Source: Methanothrix thermoacetophila PT
GTDB lineage: Archaea > Halobacteriota > Methanosarcinia > Methanotrichales > Methanotrichaceae
DNA: 64,000 nt
Direction: 5' to 3'
Assembly (NCBI RefSeq): GCF_000014945.1
Contig: NC_008553.1
Coordinates: 1,116,001 to 1,180,000 of the forward strand
Shown: positions 1 to 8,731 of the stretch, in pieces
Layout: every line of letters starts with the position of its first letter
Position numbering within the stretch: the stretch's first letter is position 1
Program-made: the position numbers and the translations under genes
The notes under the pieces: model-generated
What the model saw: only the letters and a program-made list of their open reading frames with translations
The model's database searches: none
Told to the model about the DNA's origin: nothing

Positions 1-126
1 GAAGACATAGACGTGTGCCGCGCTCTTGCCCTCCTCGCTGAGGTTTCCCTGGTCAGATGCGAGAGCTGCAATGCTCAGAAGAGCTATGCAGGTGAGCAGA
101 GCATGCAAGGAATATTTCTTACACAT
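1..126 (-). CDS. Secreted protein, N-terminal part only
   Basis: The reading frame begins with ATG at 126 and runs off the left edge, so only 42 residues are visible. They start MCKKYSLHALLTC and continue with a hydrophobic stretch ending at LSIAALASD, which looks like a signal peptide with a cleavage site near residue 23-25. The mature part starts polar. A TATA-like element at 154-164 sits about 30 bases upstream of the start, so the mRNA probably has almost no leader. The family cannot be told from this fragment. Confidence 0.6.
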   Translation of the reverse strand, partial: MCKKYSLHALLTCIALLSIAALASDQGNLSEEGKSAAHVYVF

Positions 127-153
127 TTATCATAGATTATGTCATGCAGCACG

Positions 154-164
154 CATAAAAACTT
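154..164 (-). promoter_or_regulatory. TATA box of the left-edge secreted-protein gene
   Basis: On the minus strand this reads AAGTTTTTATG, about 30 bases upstream of the ATG at 126, the spacing expected for an archaeal near-leaderless transcript. Confidence 0.4.
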
Positions 165-226
165 AATTGTTCTATTAAGTGACACTATTAATATTAATAA
201 TAGATTTTAATTCATATGACAAAAAG

Positions 227-236
227 ATTATATATC
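227..236 (+). promoter_or_regulatory. TATA box of the small membrane-protein gene
   Basis: ATTATATATC lies about 30 bases upstream of the TTG start at 265. The flanking 165-225 segment is strongly AT-rich, as expected of a divergent promoter region. Confidence 0.4.
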
Positions 237-264
237 GCAGACGTTCGTTTATTCACGTGGGATC

Positions 265-657
265 TTGAACGACTGGATTCTGGGCCTGCTGGTTGCAGAG
301 GGCATACCTCTTCTGGCGCTTGTTTACTACCTGGAGCACAGGAGAAGGATGTATCTCCTCGAGAAGGGTTGTATGATCGTGGAATCTCCGGAGAGAAGAG
401 CAGAGCGGAGGCTGTGCAACGGTCTGTTTCTCCTGCTCACCGGAGCCTTCGTGCTCTCGGTGCCCGCCCTCGCAAAAATCTTCGGCATCGAGGTGAGGGC
501 AACTCTTGAGCAGGTTCTTGCAGGTTTTCTAATCGCATCAGCTGGGCTCGCACTCATCATAGGCACGATACTCATCATTAGAATGCCTCTTAAGCGCCCG
601 GGGAATTACGAGTCGCATTCCGTTCCAGAGGCGGGCCGCGGGGCGTTGTGGAAGTGA
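265..657 (+). CDS. Small integral membrane protein (DUF6249-like)
   Basis: 130 residues from a TTG start. Three hydrophobic segments lie at about residues 4-22, 52-70 and 83-106. Between the first two is a basic cytoplasmic stretch with YLEHRRRMYLLEKG followed by RRAERR. The pattern of one N-terminal helix, a short charged linker containing 'EKG' and two further helices resembles DUF6249-type proteins, but I assign this only from the pattern. It faces the ABC importer operon tail to tail, with a 20-base gap. Function is unknown. The start is uncertain because it relies on TTG and a weak GTGGG ribosome site. Confidence 0.6.
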   Translation: MNDWILGLLVAEGIPLLALVYYLEHRRRMYLLEKGCMIVESPERRAERRLCNGLFLLLTGAFVLSVPALAKIFGIEVRATLEQVLAGFLIASAGLALIIGTILIIRMPLKRPGNYESHSVPEAGRGALWK

Positions 658-677
658 TGGGAGAGCGGCATGGAGGA

Positions 678-1433
678 TCATGCGTCTGTGGAGCGAGCCC
701 CTGCTGTGGATCCTGTCTTCCATTTTTCAACAGGCCCTCTGAACGTCACCATGCCGTCATGCAGCTCGCATACGGAGTCCGACATGAATCTCATCACGGC
801 AGGGTGGTGCGAGATGTACAGGTAGCCGATGCCCCTCGTTCGCTGAATTTCCTTCAGGAGATTCAGAATCTGCGCCTGGACTGAGACGTCCAGCGAGGCT
901 GTGGGCTCATCCAGTATCAGTATCCTGGGGTTCAGCAGAAGAGCTCTGGCGAGCGCGATCCTCTGGTTCTGCCCGCCGGATAGCTGTCTGGGAAAGCGAC
1001 AGAGCACCTCCTCAGAGAGGCCCACGACCTCCAGCGCCTCTTTTATGATCCCTTCGTGCTCACCATCAGGTACCCTGAGCAGATCCAGCACCTCCCTGAG
1101 CGATCTCCCGATGGTCTTCATGGGGTTCAGCGAGGATTCGGGGTCCTGAAAGACCATCTGCACGGACCTTCTGAATTCCGTGAACTCGTGACCTCTCATA
1201 CCACGCAGCTCTTTGCTGTTGAAGATCACCACTCCGGACGAGGGATGATCGAGCCCGGCGAGTATCCTCGCCAGAGTCGTCTTTCCAGATCCTGATGGCC
1301 CGAAGAGCCCCAATGTGTGCCCTTCCTCGATCTCGACCGTGACATCCCTGAGCACGCACCGTTTTCTCCGGAAGAACAGTCCCTCCTGATAGACCTTGCT
1401 CACGTTCTGCGCCCTCAGGTACACCTCCAGCAC
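678..1433 (-). CDS. ABC importer ATPase, DppF/OppF/NikE type
   Basis: 251 residues. It is one of two ATPases driving import by a family-5 (peptide/nickel) ABC transporter on the inner face of the membrane. Visible motifs in order are Walker A GPSGSGKTT near residue 45, Q-loop VFQDPESSLNP, ABC signature LSGGQNQRIALARAL and Walker B ILILDEPTASLDVS followed by the H-loop ISHHP. This is the last gene of a six-gene minus-strand operon. Its GTG start overlaps the preceding ATPase gene by 19 bases, which suggests translational coupling; a second GTG nine bases further in is also possible. It lacks the C-terminal oligopeptide-type extension, as usual for the F/E partner. Confidence 0.88.
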   Translation of the reverse strand: MLEVYLRAQNVSKVYQEGLFFRRKRCVLRDVTVEIEEGHTLGLFGPSGSGKTTLARILAGLDHPSSGVVIFNSKELRGMRGHEFTEFRRSVQMVFQDPESSLNPMKTIGRSLREVLDLLRVPDGEHEGIIKEALEVVGLSEEVLCRFPRQLSGGQNQRIALARALLLNPRILILDEPTASLDVSVQAQILNLLKEIQRTRGIGYLYISHHPAVMRFMSDSVCELHDGMVTFRGPVEKWKTGSTAGARSTDA

Positions 1434-2350
1434 CTCACGTATCTTCCGCAGGAGTTGTTGAGAGATGGCTTTTCGCGCGAGCAGATGTCCATCTTAAAAG
1501 GACATCTCGGATGAAACCTGCATCCCTCTGGAGGATCGATCATCGATGGGGTGTTTCCGGGTATGGGTTTGAAACCGCGATCAGGCATGCTCTCACGAAG
1601 TGCTTTTGTGTATGGATGCTCTGGATCGCAGAGCACATTCTCTGTCCTACCCATCTCCACGATCTCACCGCAGTACATCACGGCGATCCTCTCGGAGATC
1701 GAAAGGGCGACATCGAGATCGTGGGTTATCATTATAAGAGATGCGCTGCTCTCGTCTCTCACAGATCCTATCAGCTCCAGCGCATTCTCCACCATGCTCT
1801 GGTCCAGGCCTTTCGTCGGCTCATCCGCCATCAGTATTTTTGGTCTGAGAACCGATGAGCATGCGATCATGGCACGCTGGTTCATTCCGCCGGAGAGCTG
1901 GAATGGATACAGACGCCCGGCTCCGTTCAATCCGAGGGCGATGAGGAGCCTATCAGCCTCATGCAGGGCCTTGTGTCTCGGGAGGTTGAGATGTATCAGC
2001 AGCGGCTCCGAGACCTGATCCAGGATTCTGTGGACGGGATTGAGCGCGGCAGACGGGTTCTGGAATATTATCGCGATCTCCCTGCCCCGTATGCGGGAGA
2101 TCTCCCGCTCGCTCATCTTCAACAGATCCATCCCGCGGTAGATCACGCTGCCCGTGACACTCGCATTCTCTGGAAGAAGTCTCAGGATGGCGTTTGCGAT
2201 CACCGATTTTCCGCAACCGGTCTCGCCCACGATCGCCAGGGTCTCATGCTCATCAAGAGCCAGGAAGACATCGGATGCTGCCTTCACAGACCCGGCAGGG
2301 GTCTCGAATCTCACTGACAATCCACGCAGCTCAAGAAGCGACATGCTCAC
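1415..2350 (-). CDS. ABC importer ATPase, DppD/OppD/NikD type
   Basis: 311 residues, the partner ATPase of the importer. Walker A GETGCGKS, signature LSGGMNQRAMIA and Walker B ILMADEPTKGLDQS are present. The C-terminus carries the oligopeptide-type cysteine cluster FHPRCPFKMDICSREKPS, typical of the D subunit. The gene overlaps both the upstream permease and the downstream ATPase gene by about 20 bases. The second in-frame Met (2344) is an alternative start. Confidence 0.88.
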   Translation of the reverse strand: MSMSLLELRGLSVRFETPAGSVKAASDVFLALDEHETLAIVGETGCGKSVIANAILRLLPENASVTGSVIYRGMDLLKMSEREISRIRGREIAIIFQNPSAALNPVHRILDQVSEPLLIHLNLPRHKALHEADRLLIALGLNGAGRLYPFQLSGGMNQRAMIACSSVLRPKILMADEPTKGLDQSMVENALELIGSVRDESSASLIMITHDLDVALSISERIAVMYCGEIVEMGRTENVLCDPEHPYTKALRESMPDRGFKPIPGNTPSMIDPPEGCRFHPRCPFKMDICSREKPSLNNSCGRYVRCWRCT

Positions 2351-3161
2351 CCTCCCTAGCCTCCTCGAGAAGCATGCTTATGCTCACAAGTGAGAGGATT
2401 GAGAGCGTTATGCATATCCCAGGGGGCAGGTACCACCACCAGCATCCGTTTAAAAAACCACCTCTTGAGAATGCGAAGTTTATTATCATCCCCCAGCTCT
2501 TCGCGTTCGGGTCCCCGAGTCCCAGGAATGAGAGCGAGGCCTCGGCGATCATCGCTGATGCAACGGTCAGCATGAACTTCGGCATTATCACATGAATTGT
2601 GTTTGGGAGAACATCTGTGAGGATTATGTGCCTGTCTGAGAAACCAACGACCCTCGCGGCCTCCACGAATGCCATCTCTCTCACCTGGAGGACCCTGGAC
2701 CGCACGATCCTGGCGAGAGAGGTCCACCAGAGGATGCCCATTATCAGTGTTATTGTGATGGAGCTCGGCTTCAGGAACGCAGCAACTACAATCACCAGAG
2801 GTATCTGGGGTATCATGAGAAAGATGTCCGTGATCCCCATCAGCACCTCATCCACCCAGCCCCTGAAGTAGCCTGCAGAGGCGCCAATGATTGTGCCCAG
2901 CAGGGTGGCGATGAGCGCAGAACCGAGACCGATGCCGAGAGATGCCCTAGAGCCGAATACGAGCTCGGAAAGTATGTCATTGCCCATGTCGTTCGTCCCA
3001 AGAGGATGATCCCAGCTCGGCCCCAGATATGGCTCATACCGCTTCCATGGATCGTGTGGCGCCAGGTACGGGGAAAGGATAGCGATGAGCAGAAATGCGA
3101 GAAATATCAGAGCGCCGGGATTTGAGAGCAGCGATCTTTTTGCTGATATCCCGCAGCTCAT
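2331..3161 (-). CDS. ABC importer permease, DppC/NikC type
   Basis: 276 residues, one half of the transmembrane channel. It has about six hydrophobic helices, a periplasm-facing APHDPW segment after the first helix typical of the C-type permease, and the EAA loop EAARVVGFSDRHIILTDVLP near residue 190 that docks on an ATPase. The start codon overlaps the stop of the preceding permease gene in an ATGA arrangement, so the two permeases are very probably made in equal amounts. Confidence 0.9.
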   Translation of the reverse strand: MSCGISAKRSLLSNPGALIFLAFLLIAILSPYLAPHDPWKRYEPYLGPSWDHPLGTNDMGNDILSELVFGSRASLGIGLGSALIATLLGTIIGASAGYFRGWVDEVLMGITDIFLMIPQIPLVIVVAAFLKPSSITITLIMGILWWTSLARIVRSRVLQVREMAFVEAARVVGFSDRHIILTDVLPNTIHVIMPKFMLTVASAMIAEASLSFLGLGDPNAKSWGMIINFAFSRGGFLNGCWWWYLPPGICITLSILSLVSISMLLEEAREGEHVAS

Positions 3162-4084
3162 CTGCCCCTCACCCTTGGATCAAGAATGCCGTAGAGCACA
3201 TCCGCGATCATGTTCGCCGTTACCACCATCATGGTTATTACGAGAAATGAGCCCTGCAGGACGGGATAATCCCTGTACATGAGCGCACTGTAGATGAGAT
3301 TTCCCATACCGCGCATCGAAAAGACCATCTCTATGAACAGCGCCCCGCTGAATATGAATCCGAAGTCGAGGGCGATCAGCGTTATTATCGGGAGGATTGC
3401 GTTTCTGAATAGATGCCTGAAGAGGATCTGGCTGTCGTAGAGACCCTTCGCCCTCGCATACAGTGCATACAGAGTCCGCCTCTCCTGGATCACGCTGCCC
3501 CTCATGATCATGTAATTCCGGGAGGCTGAGAAGAGGCTCATGAGGATCACAGGGAGTATGATATGATGAATTATATTTTCCGGAGAACCTGTGCTGTAGA
3601 ACCCCTTCATCGGAACCCAGCTGAGATGGAAACCAAATATGTAGAGAGACAGGAGCGCCAGAAAGTACGGCGGCGTGGAGTAGATGGTGAGAAAGATGAA
3701 AGTCTGGAGGCGGGAGCTGGGGGACTCCCTCCAGCCAGCGAGCGCCCCGAGCAGCGTTCCGAGAAGAGCTCCTATGATCACAGGAGGGGCTGCGAGAAGA
3801 AGGGTCCATTTCATTCTCTCAAGAACGAGTGGCAGAACAGGAGAGTGGAAGTGGTACGAGTAGCCAAGATCAAGGTTGAGGATGTTTTTCCAGTACATGA
3901 TGTACTGCTCTTTCAGGGGTAGATCCAGCCCCATCTCCCTCCTGATCTCCTGCACAAGATCATCGCTCAGAATCACATCCTCTCCGAGGAGGTTCGTCAT
4001 GGTATCGCCGGGCATCGCCCTCGGTATGGCGAAGTTCAGCGAGAGTATGACAAAAAGCGAGATCACGTACCGGGCGAGGTTCAT
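3158..4084 (-). CDS. ABC importer permease, DppB/NikB type
   Basis: 308 residues from ATG 4084, chosen because GGGAGGATCC lies directly before it; an in-frame TTG twelve bases upstream overlaps that ribosome site and is less likely. N-terminal helix, then the family segment NFAIPRAMPGDT and EQYIMYWKNILNLDLGYS, six helices in all, with the ATPase-docking EAA-like loop around YALYARAKGLYDSQILFRHL. It pairs with the DppC-type subunit encoded immediately downstream. Confidence 0.9.
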   Translation of the reverse strand: MNLARYVISLFVILSLNFAIPRAMPGDTMTNLLGEDVILSDDLVQEIRREMGLDLPLKEQYIMYWKNILNLDLGYSYHFHSPVLPLVLERMKWTLLLAAPPVIIGALLGTLLGALAGWRESPSSRLQTFIFLTIYSTPPYFLALLSLYIFGFHLSWVPMKGFYSTGSPENIIHHIILPVILMSLFSASRNYMIMRGSVIQERRTLYALYARAKGLYDSQILFRHLFRNAILPIITLIALDFGFIFSGALFIEMVFSMRGMGNLIYSALMYRDYPVLQGSFLVITMMVVTANMIADVLYGILDPRVRGR

Positions 4085-4141
4085 GGATCCTCCCAAGGCG
4101 CAGGCAGGGGCGAATTCGCCTCAAGATGGAGCTGCTATCCT

Positions 4142-4912
4142 TCAGCTCTCCACGTCTCCTAGAGTGTGGAGCAGCGCATCGCTGCTGTGGAAGCTGACCA
4201 TCATATCCTCATCGAGCCTGTCTGTGTTGCGCAGGTAATCGATTATCTCCTCTGGAGATCTCTCTGAGTACCTGTACTGCTTCAGCACATATCTGATGGG
4301 AAGCCTGTAATCCCTGGGAAACACATCGACCTCAAAATCATACCCCATCTCTCTCAGAATGCTTTGCAGACATCTGTAATCGAGATGTGGTTTTGGGCCA
4401 TACGCGAAATCGGTAAGAGGATCTGGAGGCTCTGCCCTGAAGACTATGAAGACTCCCGAATGAGAGACATCGATCATTCTCCTAAGAAATGCCTCTATGT
4501 CTTCATGGAATAAACTGTAAGCGGCGAGCGTGTAATCGATATCGTCTCCTATCTCTGCGTCAGGCCACCTGTCGCATATGGCTTTGATGTTATCTATTCC
4601 CCTGGCCTTTCGCATTAGAATCTGCAGCTGGTGCTCGGAGGGATCCAGAGCTATGATCCTTCCTGCGATCCTGGAGAGAGGGATGGAGAAGGCGCCAGTG
4701 CCAGCGCCTATATCGAGAACAGTGGAGCCGGGATGGATCAGGGAAGAGATCCTGTCGAGGATCCTCCCCGGATATCCCATAAGACCCAGGATCTCATCGT
4801 AGATCTCGTACTCCCTCCAGAACTGGTCGTTCGATATGCCCCTCTCTCTCAGATGGCGCATGTAGCTTGTCTTCTCGATGAACTCCCTCCACTGATCCGT
4901 CCAGAAACTCAT
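4142..4912 (-). CDS. Class I SAM-dependent methyltransferase within the ABC importer operon
   Basis: 256 residues starting MSFWTDQWREF. The ATG at 4912 overlaps the binding-protein stop as ATGA and has GAGGGTGG before it; an in-frame upstream start inside that gene is unlikely. Motif I is VLDIGAGTGAFSIPLSR near residue 68, followed by an acidic second-strand residue in IIALDPSEHQLQIL. The C-terminal half is specific to this protein. The substrate is unknown. Being translationally locked between a binding protein and its permease, it probably acts on the transported ligand or on a small molecule that carries it. A stand-alone housekeeping methylase is the alternative. Confidence 0.8.
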   Translation of the reverse strand: MSFWTDQWREFIEKTSYMRHLRERGISNDQFWREYEIYDEILGLMGYPGRILDRISSLIHPGSTVLDIGAGTGAFSIPLSRIAGRIIALDPSEHQLQILMRKARGIDNIKAICDRWPDAEIGDDIDYTLAAYSLFHEDIEAFLRRMIDVSHSGVFIVFRAEPPDPLTDFAYGPKPHLDYRCLQSILREMGYDFEVDVFPRDYRLPIRYVLKQYRYSERSPEEIIDYLRNTDRLDEDMMVSFHSSDALLHTLGDVES

Positions 4913-6483
4913 GCCACCCTCTCTACGTTCAGGAAGTTGTCTAGGTTGTAGATGCCGTACAGCGGATCTGAGTTCCAGCCGGTCCATCTCTTGTTGTACG
5001 GCGTGAAGACCTTGTTCCAGTACAGCGCGATCCCGGGCAGGTTCTCAGCATAGTAATCCTGGAGCATGTACGCGTACTCCTCAAGTTCCTCATCACTTGT
5101 GGCCGCGAGGATGTCATCGCAGAGCTTCTGGAACTCGGGGTCGCTCAGGACGTGGAGCACGCCCTCACCGGTCCTGCGTGAGTCGAAGTACCCGGTCCCC
5201 CAGTTCGCGTGCATCATCATTCCCCACGGAGTTGTCCTCGTGATGGTGAGATCATACTGATACTCATCCTTGAGCTTTATCCATGTCGCATCGTCGACGA
5301 CCTTGAGCTCCACATCAATGCCGACCGCGGAGATGTACTCCTTCACGAGCTCTGCGACCCTCTGGAACTTCGAGCGGGCCAGCAGGAGGAGCTTCACGTC
5401 ATTGCCGCTTGGATCCTCCAGAATCCCGTTGCCGTTTCCGTCCCTGTAGCCTGCCTCCTCCAGGCTCTCCCTGGCTTTTTTGGGATCATACTTGAGAGCC
5501 GGTGTATCCTTGAAGTAGGCCATGCTCGGCGGAACGAAGCCGCGGTTCGGAACGGAGCCGTATCCGAGGGCATCGATCTTGAGGATCTCCGTGTAGTTTA
5601 TGGCATAAGCCATGGCTTCTCTGAACTGGAGATCTGACATCGGCTCCTTGTTCAGATTGAATCCCAGGAAGACCAGGCCGACGTTGTCCTTCTCCACGAA
5701 ATCGAAGTTTCCAGTATCCTTCAGCTTTTGAATGCCTGTGTACGGATATGTGCCAGCGTACTTGTAGTATGCATCAACATCTCCCTTCTCAAGTGCCATT
5801 GAAAGAACATCTGCATTCTCATACATGTGCAGCTCTATCGAATCGATCTTCGGCTCCTTGCCCTTCCAGTAGGGGTTTCTCTTGAAGTATATCACGCCAG
5901 CTCCGAGGTCTGTCTTTTCAATGACGAAAGGACCGCAACCTATCATGGGACCTTCATTGGTGTATTCGGTCGGCTTCTCGATGTTCTCCCAGACATGCTT
6001 CGGCAGTATGTTGTATGTGGTGAACTCGAGGTTCAGACGGGAGTAGGGCTTGTTTAGTTTGAAGACGACTGCATTACCGTCCACGGATATCTCATCCACC
6101 GTATTTTTGATCCAGCCGGCTGGTGGGTACTTCTCTGAGATGTACTCGAATGTGAACTTCACGTCCTCTGGGGTGAGCTTCGTGCCATCGCTCCAGTAGA
6201 GGTTATCGTCTATCTCGAATCTCCAGGTCATCCCATCCTCTGAGACAGAGTAACTCTTCGCTGTCTGGCCGCTCAGAGTGCCGTCAGGGTTCATCTTCAT
6301 CAGGGGTGGATTGGAGAGGTGTGCGAATACCCCCATGCTGGAATCTCCTAGGAGACTGGCGGATTTGACCACGTCCTGGGTCCCTATCCGGAGCACAGTC
6401 TCCTCAGCAGAGGCGCATTGGAGTATTGCTGTAGTCGCTAAAATCAAAACAAGTATCGCGATCTTTTTATGCATGATATTCAT
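4909..6483 (-). CDS. ABC importer substrate-binding lipoprotein or exported protein, family 5 (nickel/peptide)
   Basis: 524 residues. An N-terminal signal peptide (KKIAILVLILATTAILQCAS) is followed by the family-5 solute-binding core, with LYWSDGTKLTPEDVKFTFEY and CGPFVIEK. GGAGGT eight bases before ATG 6483 decides the start. The C-terminal lobe has TRTTPWGMMMHANWG, a stretch I associate with nickel-type NikA/CntA relatives rather than peptide receptors, and a calcium-loop-like DGNGNGILED. Methanogens need much nickel for F430 and CODH, so nickel or a nickel chelate is the favoured ligand, by inference. First gene of the operon. Confidence 0.85.
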   Translation of the reverse strand: MNIMHKKIAILVLILATTAILQCASAEETVLRIGTQDVVKSASLLGDSSMGVFAHLSNPPLMKMNPDGTLSGQTAKSYSVSEDGMTWRFEIDDNLYWSDGTKLTPEDVKFTFEYISEKYPPAGWIKNTVDEISVDGNAVVFKLNKPYSRLNLEFTTYNILPKHVWENIEKPTEYTNEGPMIGCGPFVIEKTDLGAGVIYFKRNPYWKGKEPKIDSIELHMYENADVLSMALEKGDVDAYYKYAGTYPYTGIQKLKDTGNFDFVEKDNVGLVFLGFNLNKEPMSDLQFREAMAYAINYTEILKIDALGYGSVPNRGFVPPSMAYFKDTPALKYDPKKARESLEEAGYRDGNGNGILEDPSGNDVKLLLLARSKFQRVAELVKEYISAVGIDVELKVVDDATWIKLKDEYQYDLTITRTTPWGMMMHANWGTGYFDSRRTGEGVLHVLSDPEFQKLCDDILAATSDEELEEYAYMLQDYYAENLPGIALYWNKVFTPYNKRWTGWNSDPLYGIYNLDNFLNVERVA

Positions 6484-6541
6484 CGGGCTTTACCTCCGTT
6501 GCTACGAAAAATACTATTTTACATAAATATGTTCCGGTAAC

Positions 6542-6552
6542 TTATTATAAAA
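6542..6552 (-). promoter_or_regulatory. TATA box of the nickel/peptide importer operon
   Basis: Minus strand TTTTATAATAA, about 60 bases upstream of the ATG at 6483, so the transcript has a leader of roughly 35 bases. A short palindrome ACATAAATATGT lies at 6521-6532 near the predicted transcription start and could be a regulator site. Confidence 0.45.
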
Positions 6553-7026
6553 GCGCAGAAACTACATCAAAACCTGTACACTCACGGATGGGCATGTTTC
6601 TGAGAGTGCTCACGCAGACCAGAAGAAATACTCTGTCATACTCTGGCAGGACATGTCCGAATAGAGTTTTAGTATCTCAGGCATCCAAAAGCAGTAAGGC
6701 CTAAACATCTGGCCTTAGCTTTTATCCGGACAGGTCCCTCTGGCAGTGCGCCAGCACTCCTCTAGGACTCTTCGCCAGGTATCAGGATGCAACTGGGTAT
6801 ATAAACTCTGGCGAAGATCTCTTGGCGAGCAGAAGCAGCTACGCCAGAAGAGCCGAGTCAGGTGTGGTGATCTGTTCTTGGGATCTCACCGGGATGCATT
6901 GTTTGAGATGTCTGTACCCATCACCTCAAGTGGAATCAGAAAAACCATCAGATGTCTTTGGTTTGATCATTTAACAAGCAGACTTCATCAATTAAACGAA
7001 AATTAATTGTAATAGTAGCGCCAATT
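6553..7026 (+). other. Gene-free segment with nested inverted repeats
   Basis: No convincing gene. It holds an 85-base imperfect inverted repeat (6651-6735) and scattered copies of CTCTGGC or its complement (6641, 6738, 6806, 6844 region). An 86-codon open frame at 6746-7006 has no ribosome site, no hydrophobic pattern and no recognisable motif, so I treat it as chance. Confidence 0.5.
6651..6735. repeat. Nested inverted repeat, possible hairpin RNA or miniature element
   Basis: Outer arms ACATGTCCGAATA (6651-6663) and TATCCGGACAGGT (6723-6735) pair at 11 of 13 positions. An inner stem AAAAGC-AG-TAAGGCC (6687-6701) pairs with GGCCTTAGCTTTT (6711-6723) with one two-base bulge and a nine-base loop. 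The right arm continues into the outer arm with no gap. The outer arms contain the ten-base palindrome-like motif GGACATGTCC / GGACAGGTCC, which recurs near 13.1 kb. Confidence 0.5.
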
Positions 7027-7050
7027 TATCCCACATTCCGCATTAACGCT
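7027..7050 (+). repeat. Left terminal inverted repeat of the insertion sequence
   Basis: Contains CATTCCGCATTAACG; matches the inverted right end at 19 of 24 bases. Confidence 0.75.
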
Positions 7051-8647
7051 CCATTCCGTAGTATTTTTCGCATTCTGGTCCAAACAGTTTTATTATTTTC
7101 AAAGTATTCTCGTTGAGGTTAGCGATTTCCTGGTGTTTCTCGCCGCGCAGCCATATGTTGACTTCGGTGACACCGAGGAACATGAACGCGATCCACTTGA
7201 GAGTTGGTTTTTGTGTGGGTTTCTTCAGCTGATTTGGTATGGATTGATTTGATTCTTGCAACCTTTTTCTGATCAGCCACTCTGCCACGGAATAGATCAT
7301 GAGTGAGAGGACCATGATCATGGCGAGAGCTTCGATGCGTTCTTCTTTTTTGAGGTAGACCTCTGCGACTCGGAAGCTTTTGTCTTTGAGGAACCTGAAT
7401 CCGCGTTCTACCTCTTGCTGTCCTTTATAGTAGCTGAGTAGTGTATCAGGGTCGATATTGAGGTCGTTAGTTGCGATTATAAACCTTCCGAGCCTGGATT
7501 TCGTTTTTTCGACTTTTTCCTGGTCGAGTTCGATATCCGCGTCTATAAAATATATTTCGATGAGTTTTTCGCCGTTTTTAGGTCGTCCTCGTTTTTTATC
7601 TGCTCGTTTGCAGACCTTTTTGAGAGAGATATGGCTGAACCTGTAGAGCGGATGGTCTCTGGCCCACAGTTCAGTTTCTTTCAGTGCGTCTGCTTCGCAT
7701 GCGAACTCACGCCGTTTCAGTTTTGCCAGAGACCGTCTTGCTTTTGTCCCGTCCTTTTCAAGATGATTCTCGAACCTCTCTGCCTTGAGATCTCGCATCG
7801 GTTCTGACTGGTAAAGGACCCACTTCTGCTGTACTCCGCCGTAATCAGAGGTCGTCGAGAAGCATCTGTACCTGGCGTCGCGACACTCAACCATCTCAAC
7901 ATCGCTGTCAAGAAGCATCTCACACTCCTTTATCGTGGCCGGGACACGTGTTATCCATTTCATCTCCCTGCCGAGCATCCTGATGTTGGGCTCGGTGTAG
8001 ACTGCACTGTCTGCTATGTAATACGCGCAGTCTTCAAGGTTGAGTCCGGATTTGATCTTTAAAAACGACTCTATGATCGTGTTCCTGTCGGATGCGTTAC
8101 CTGAATGCGCTTTTGCAAAAAGCGGTATACCGTCCTGGTTCGTCACAAGACTGAGAACAAACTGTTTCAGATCCATCCGGCTGTCCTTCGAATGGCCCAA
8201 CGTTATCTCAATCGATCTACCGCCATTGAAACCCTCATAGCTGCCATGAACGCTGAAGCTTGTGGTGTCTGCGTGCAACCTCTGGACTCCAAGCTCGAGC
8301 TCTCCCATCACCTTCAACGCTATCTCGTTGAAAAGATCCGTAGCACCTTGCTCATAAATCGCATCCAGCGTCCTGCCTATCGCATCATCGTTCAAATCAG
8401 ATGCGTTAACTCCATCCCCAAGAAGCCTCTCAACAGGCAGCCTCTCGTAGAACTCCGGAAACAGGTACAACCTCTGACCCACAAAACCAAGACCGTTCAG
8501 AACCATCGCCTTAACAATCACCGAATGTTCCAGCTTGTGCTGCCTCAACTTCGGCATACGCGAATCTATAACATCCGCTATGCCAAGCCGGTCGAAAACC
8601 GCCGCAACTATCCCCAAATGATCCAGCGATCGCGTGTCTGTCTCCAT
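7043..8647 (-). CDS. Transposase, IS1634 family
   Basis: 534 residues. The N-terminal 110 residues match the DUF4277 region found at the front of IS1634 transposases (HLGIVAAVFDRLGIADVID, then MVLNGLGFVGQRLY). The catalytic triad of the RNase H fold can be placed as D127 in LHADTTSF, D213 in YYIADSAVY and E414 in YKGQQEVERGFRFLK, the last being the family's Y..Q..E..F..LK signature. Full length for the family, no frameshift or internal stop. It catalyses cut-and-paste transposition of the surrounding element. Confidence 0.88.
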   Translation of the reverse strand: METDTRSLDHLGIVAAVFDRLGIADVIDSRMPKLRQHKLEHSVIVKAMVLNGLGFVGQRLYLFPEFYERLPVERLLGDGVNASDLNDDAIGRTLDAIYEQGATDLFNEIALKVMGELELGVQRLHADTTSFSVHGSYEGFNGGRSIEITLGHSKDSRMDLKQFVLSLVTNQDGIPLFAKAHSGNASDRNTIIESFLKIKSGLNLEDCAYYIADSAVYTEPNIRMLGREMKWITRVPATIKECEMLLDSDVEMVECRDARYRCFSTTSDYGGVQQKWVLYQSEPMRDLKAERFENHLEKDGTKARRSLAKLKRREFACEADALKETELWARDHPLYRFSHISLKKVCKRADKKRGRPKNGEKLIEIYFIDADIELDQEKVEKTKSRLGRFIIATNDLNIDPDTLLSYYKGQQEVERGFRFLKDKSFRVAEVYLKKEERIEALAMIMVLSLMIYSVAEWLIRKRLQESNQSIPNQLKKPTQKPTLKWIAFMFLGVTEVNIWLRGEKHQEIANLNENTLKIIKLFGPECEKYYGMER

Positions 8648-8731
8648 CTAAGCTGCTCCTCAGAACAAAACCCTTGGTGCAGCTTAAAACGTTTGCCACA
8701 CGCCCCATCCCAGGAAATTGTTTGGAAAATC

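Noticed and set aside
6746-7006. 86-codon frame in the gap left of the insertion sequence
   Set aside because: No ribosome site, random composition and it lies in repeat-rich DNA.
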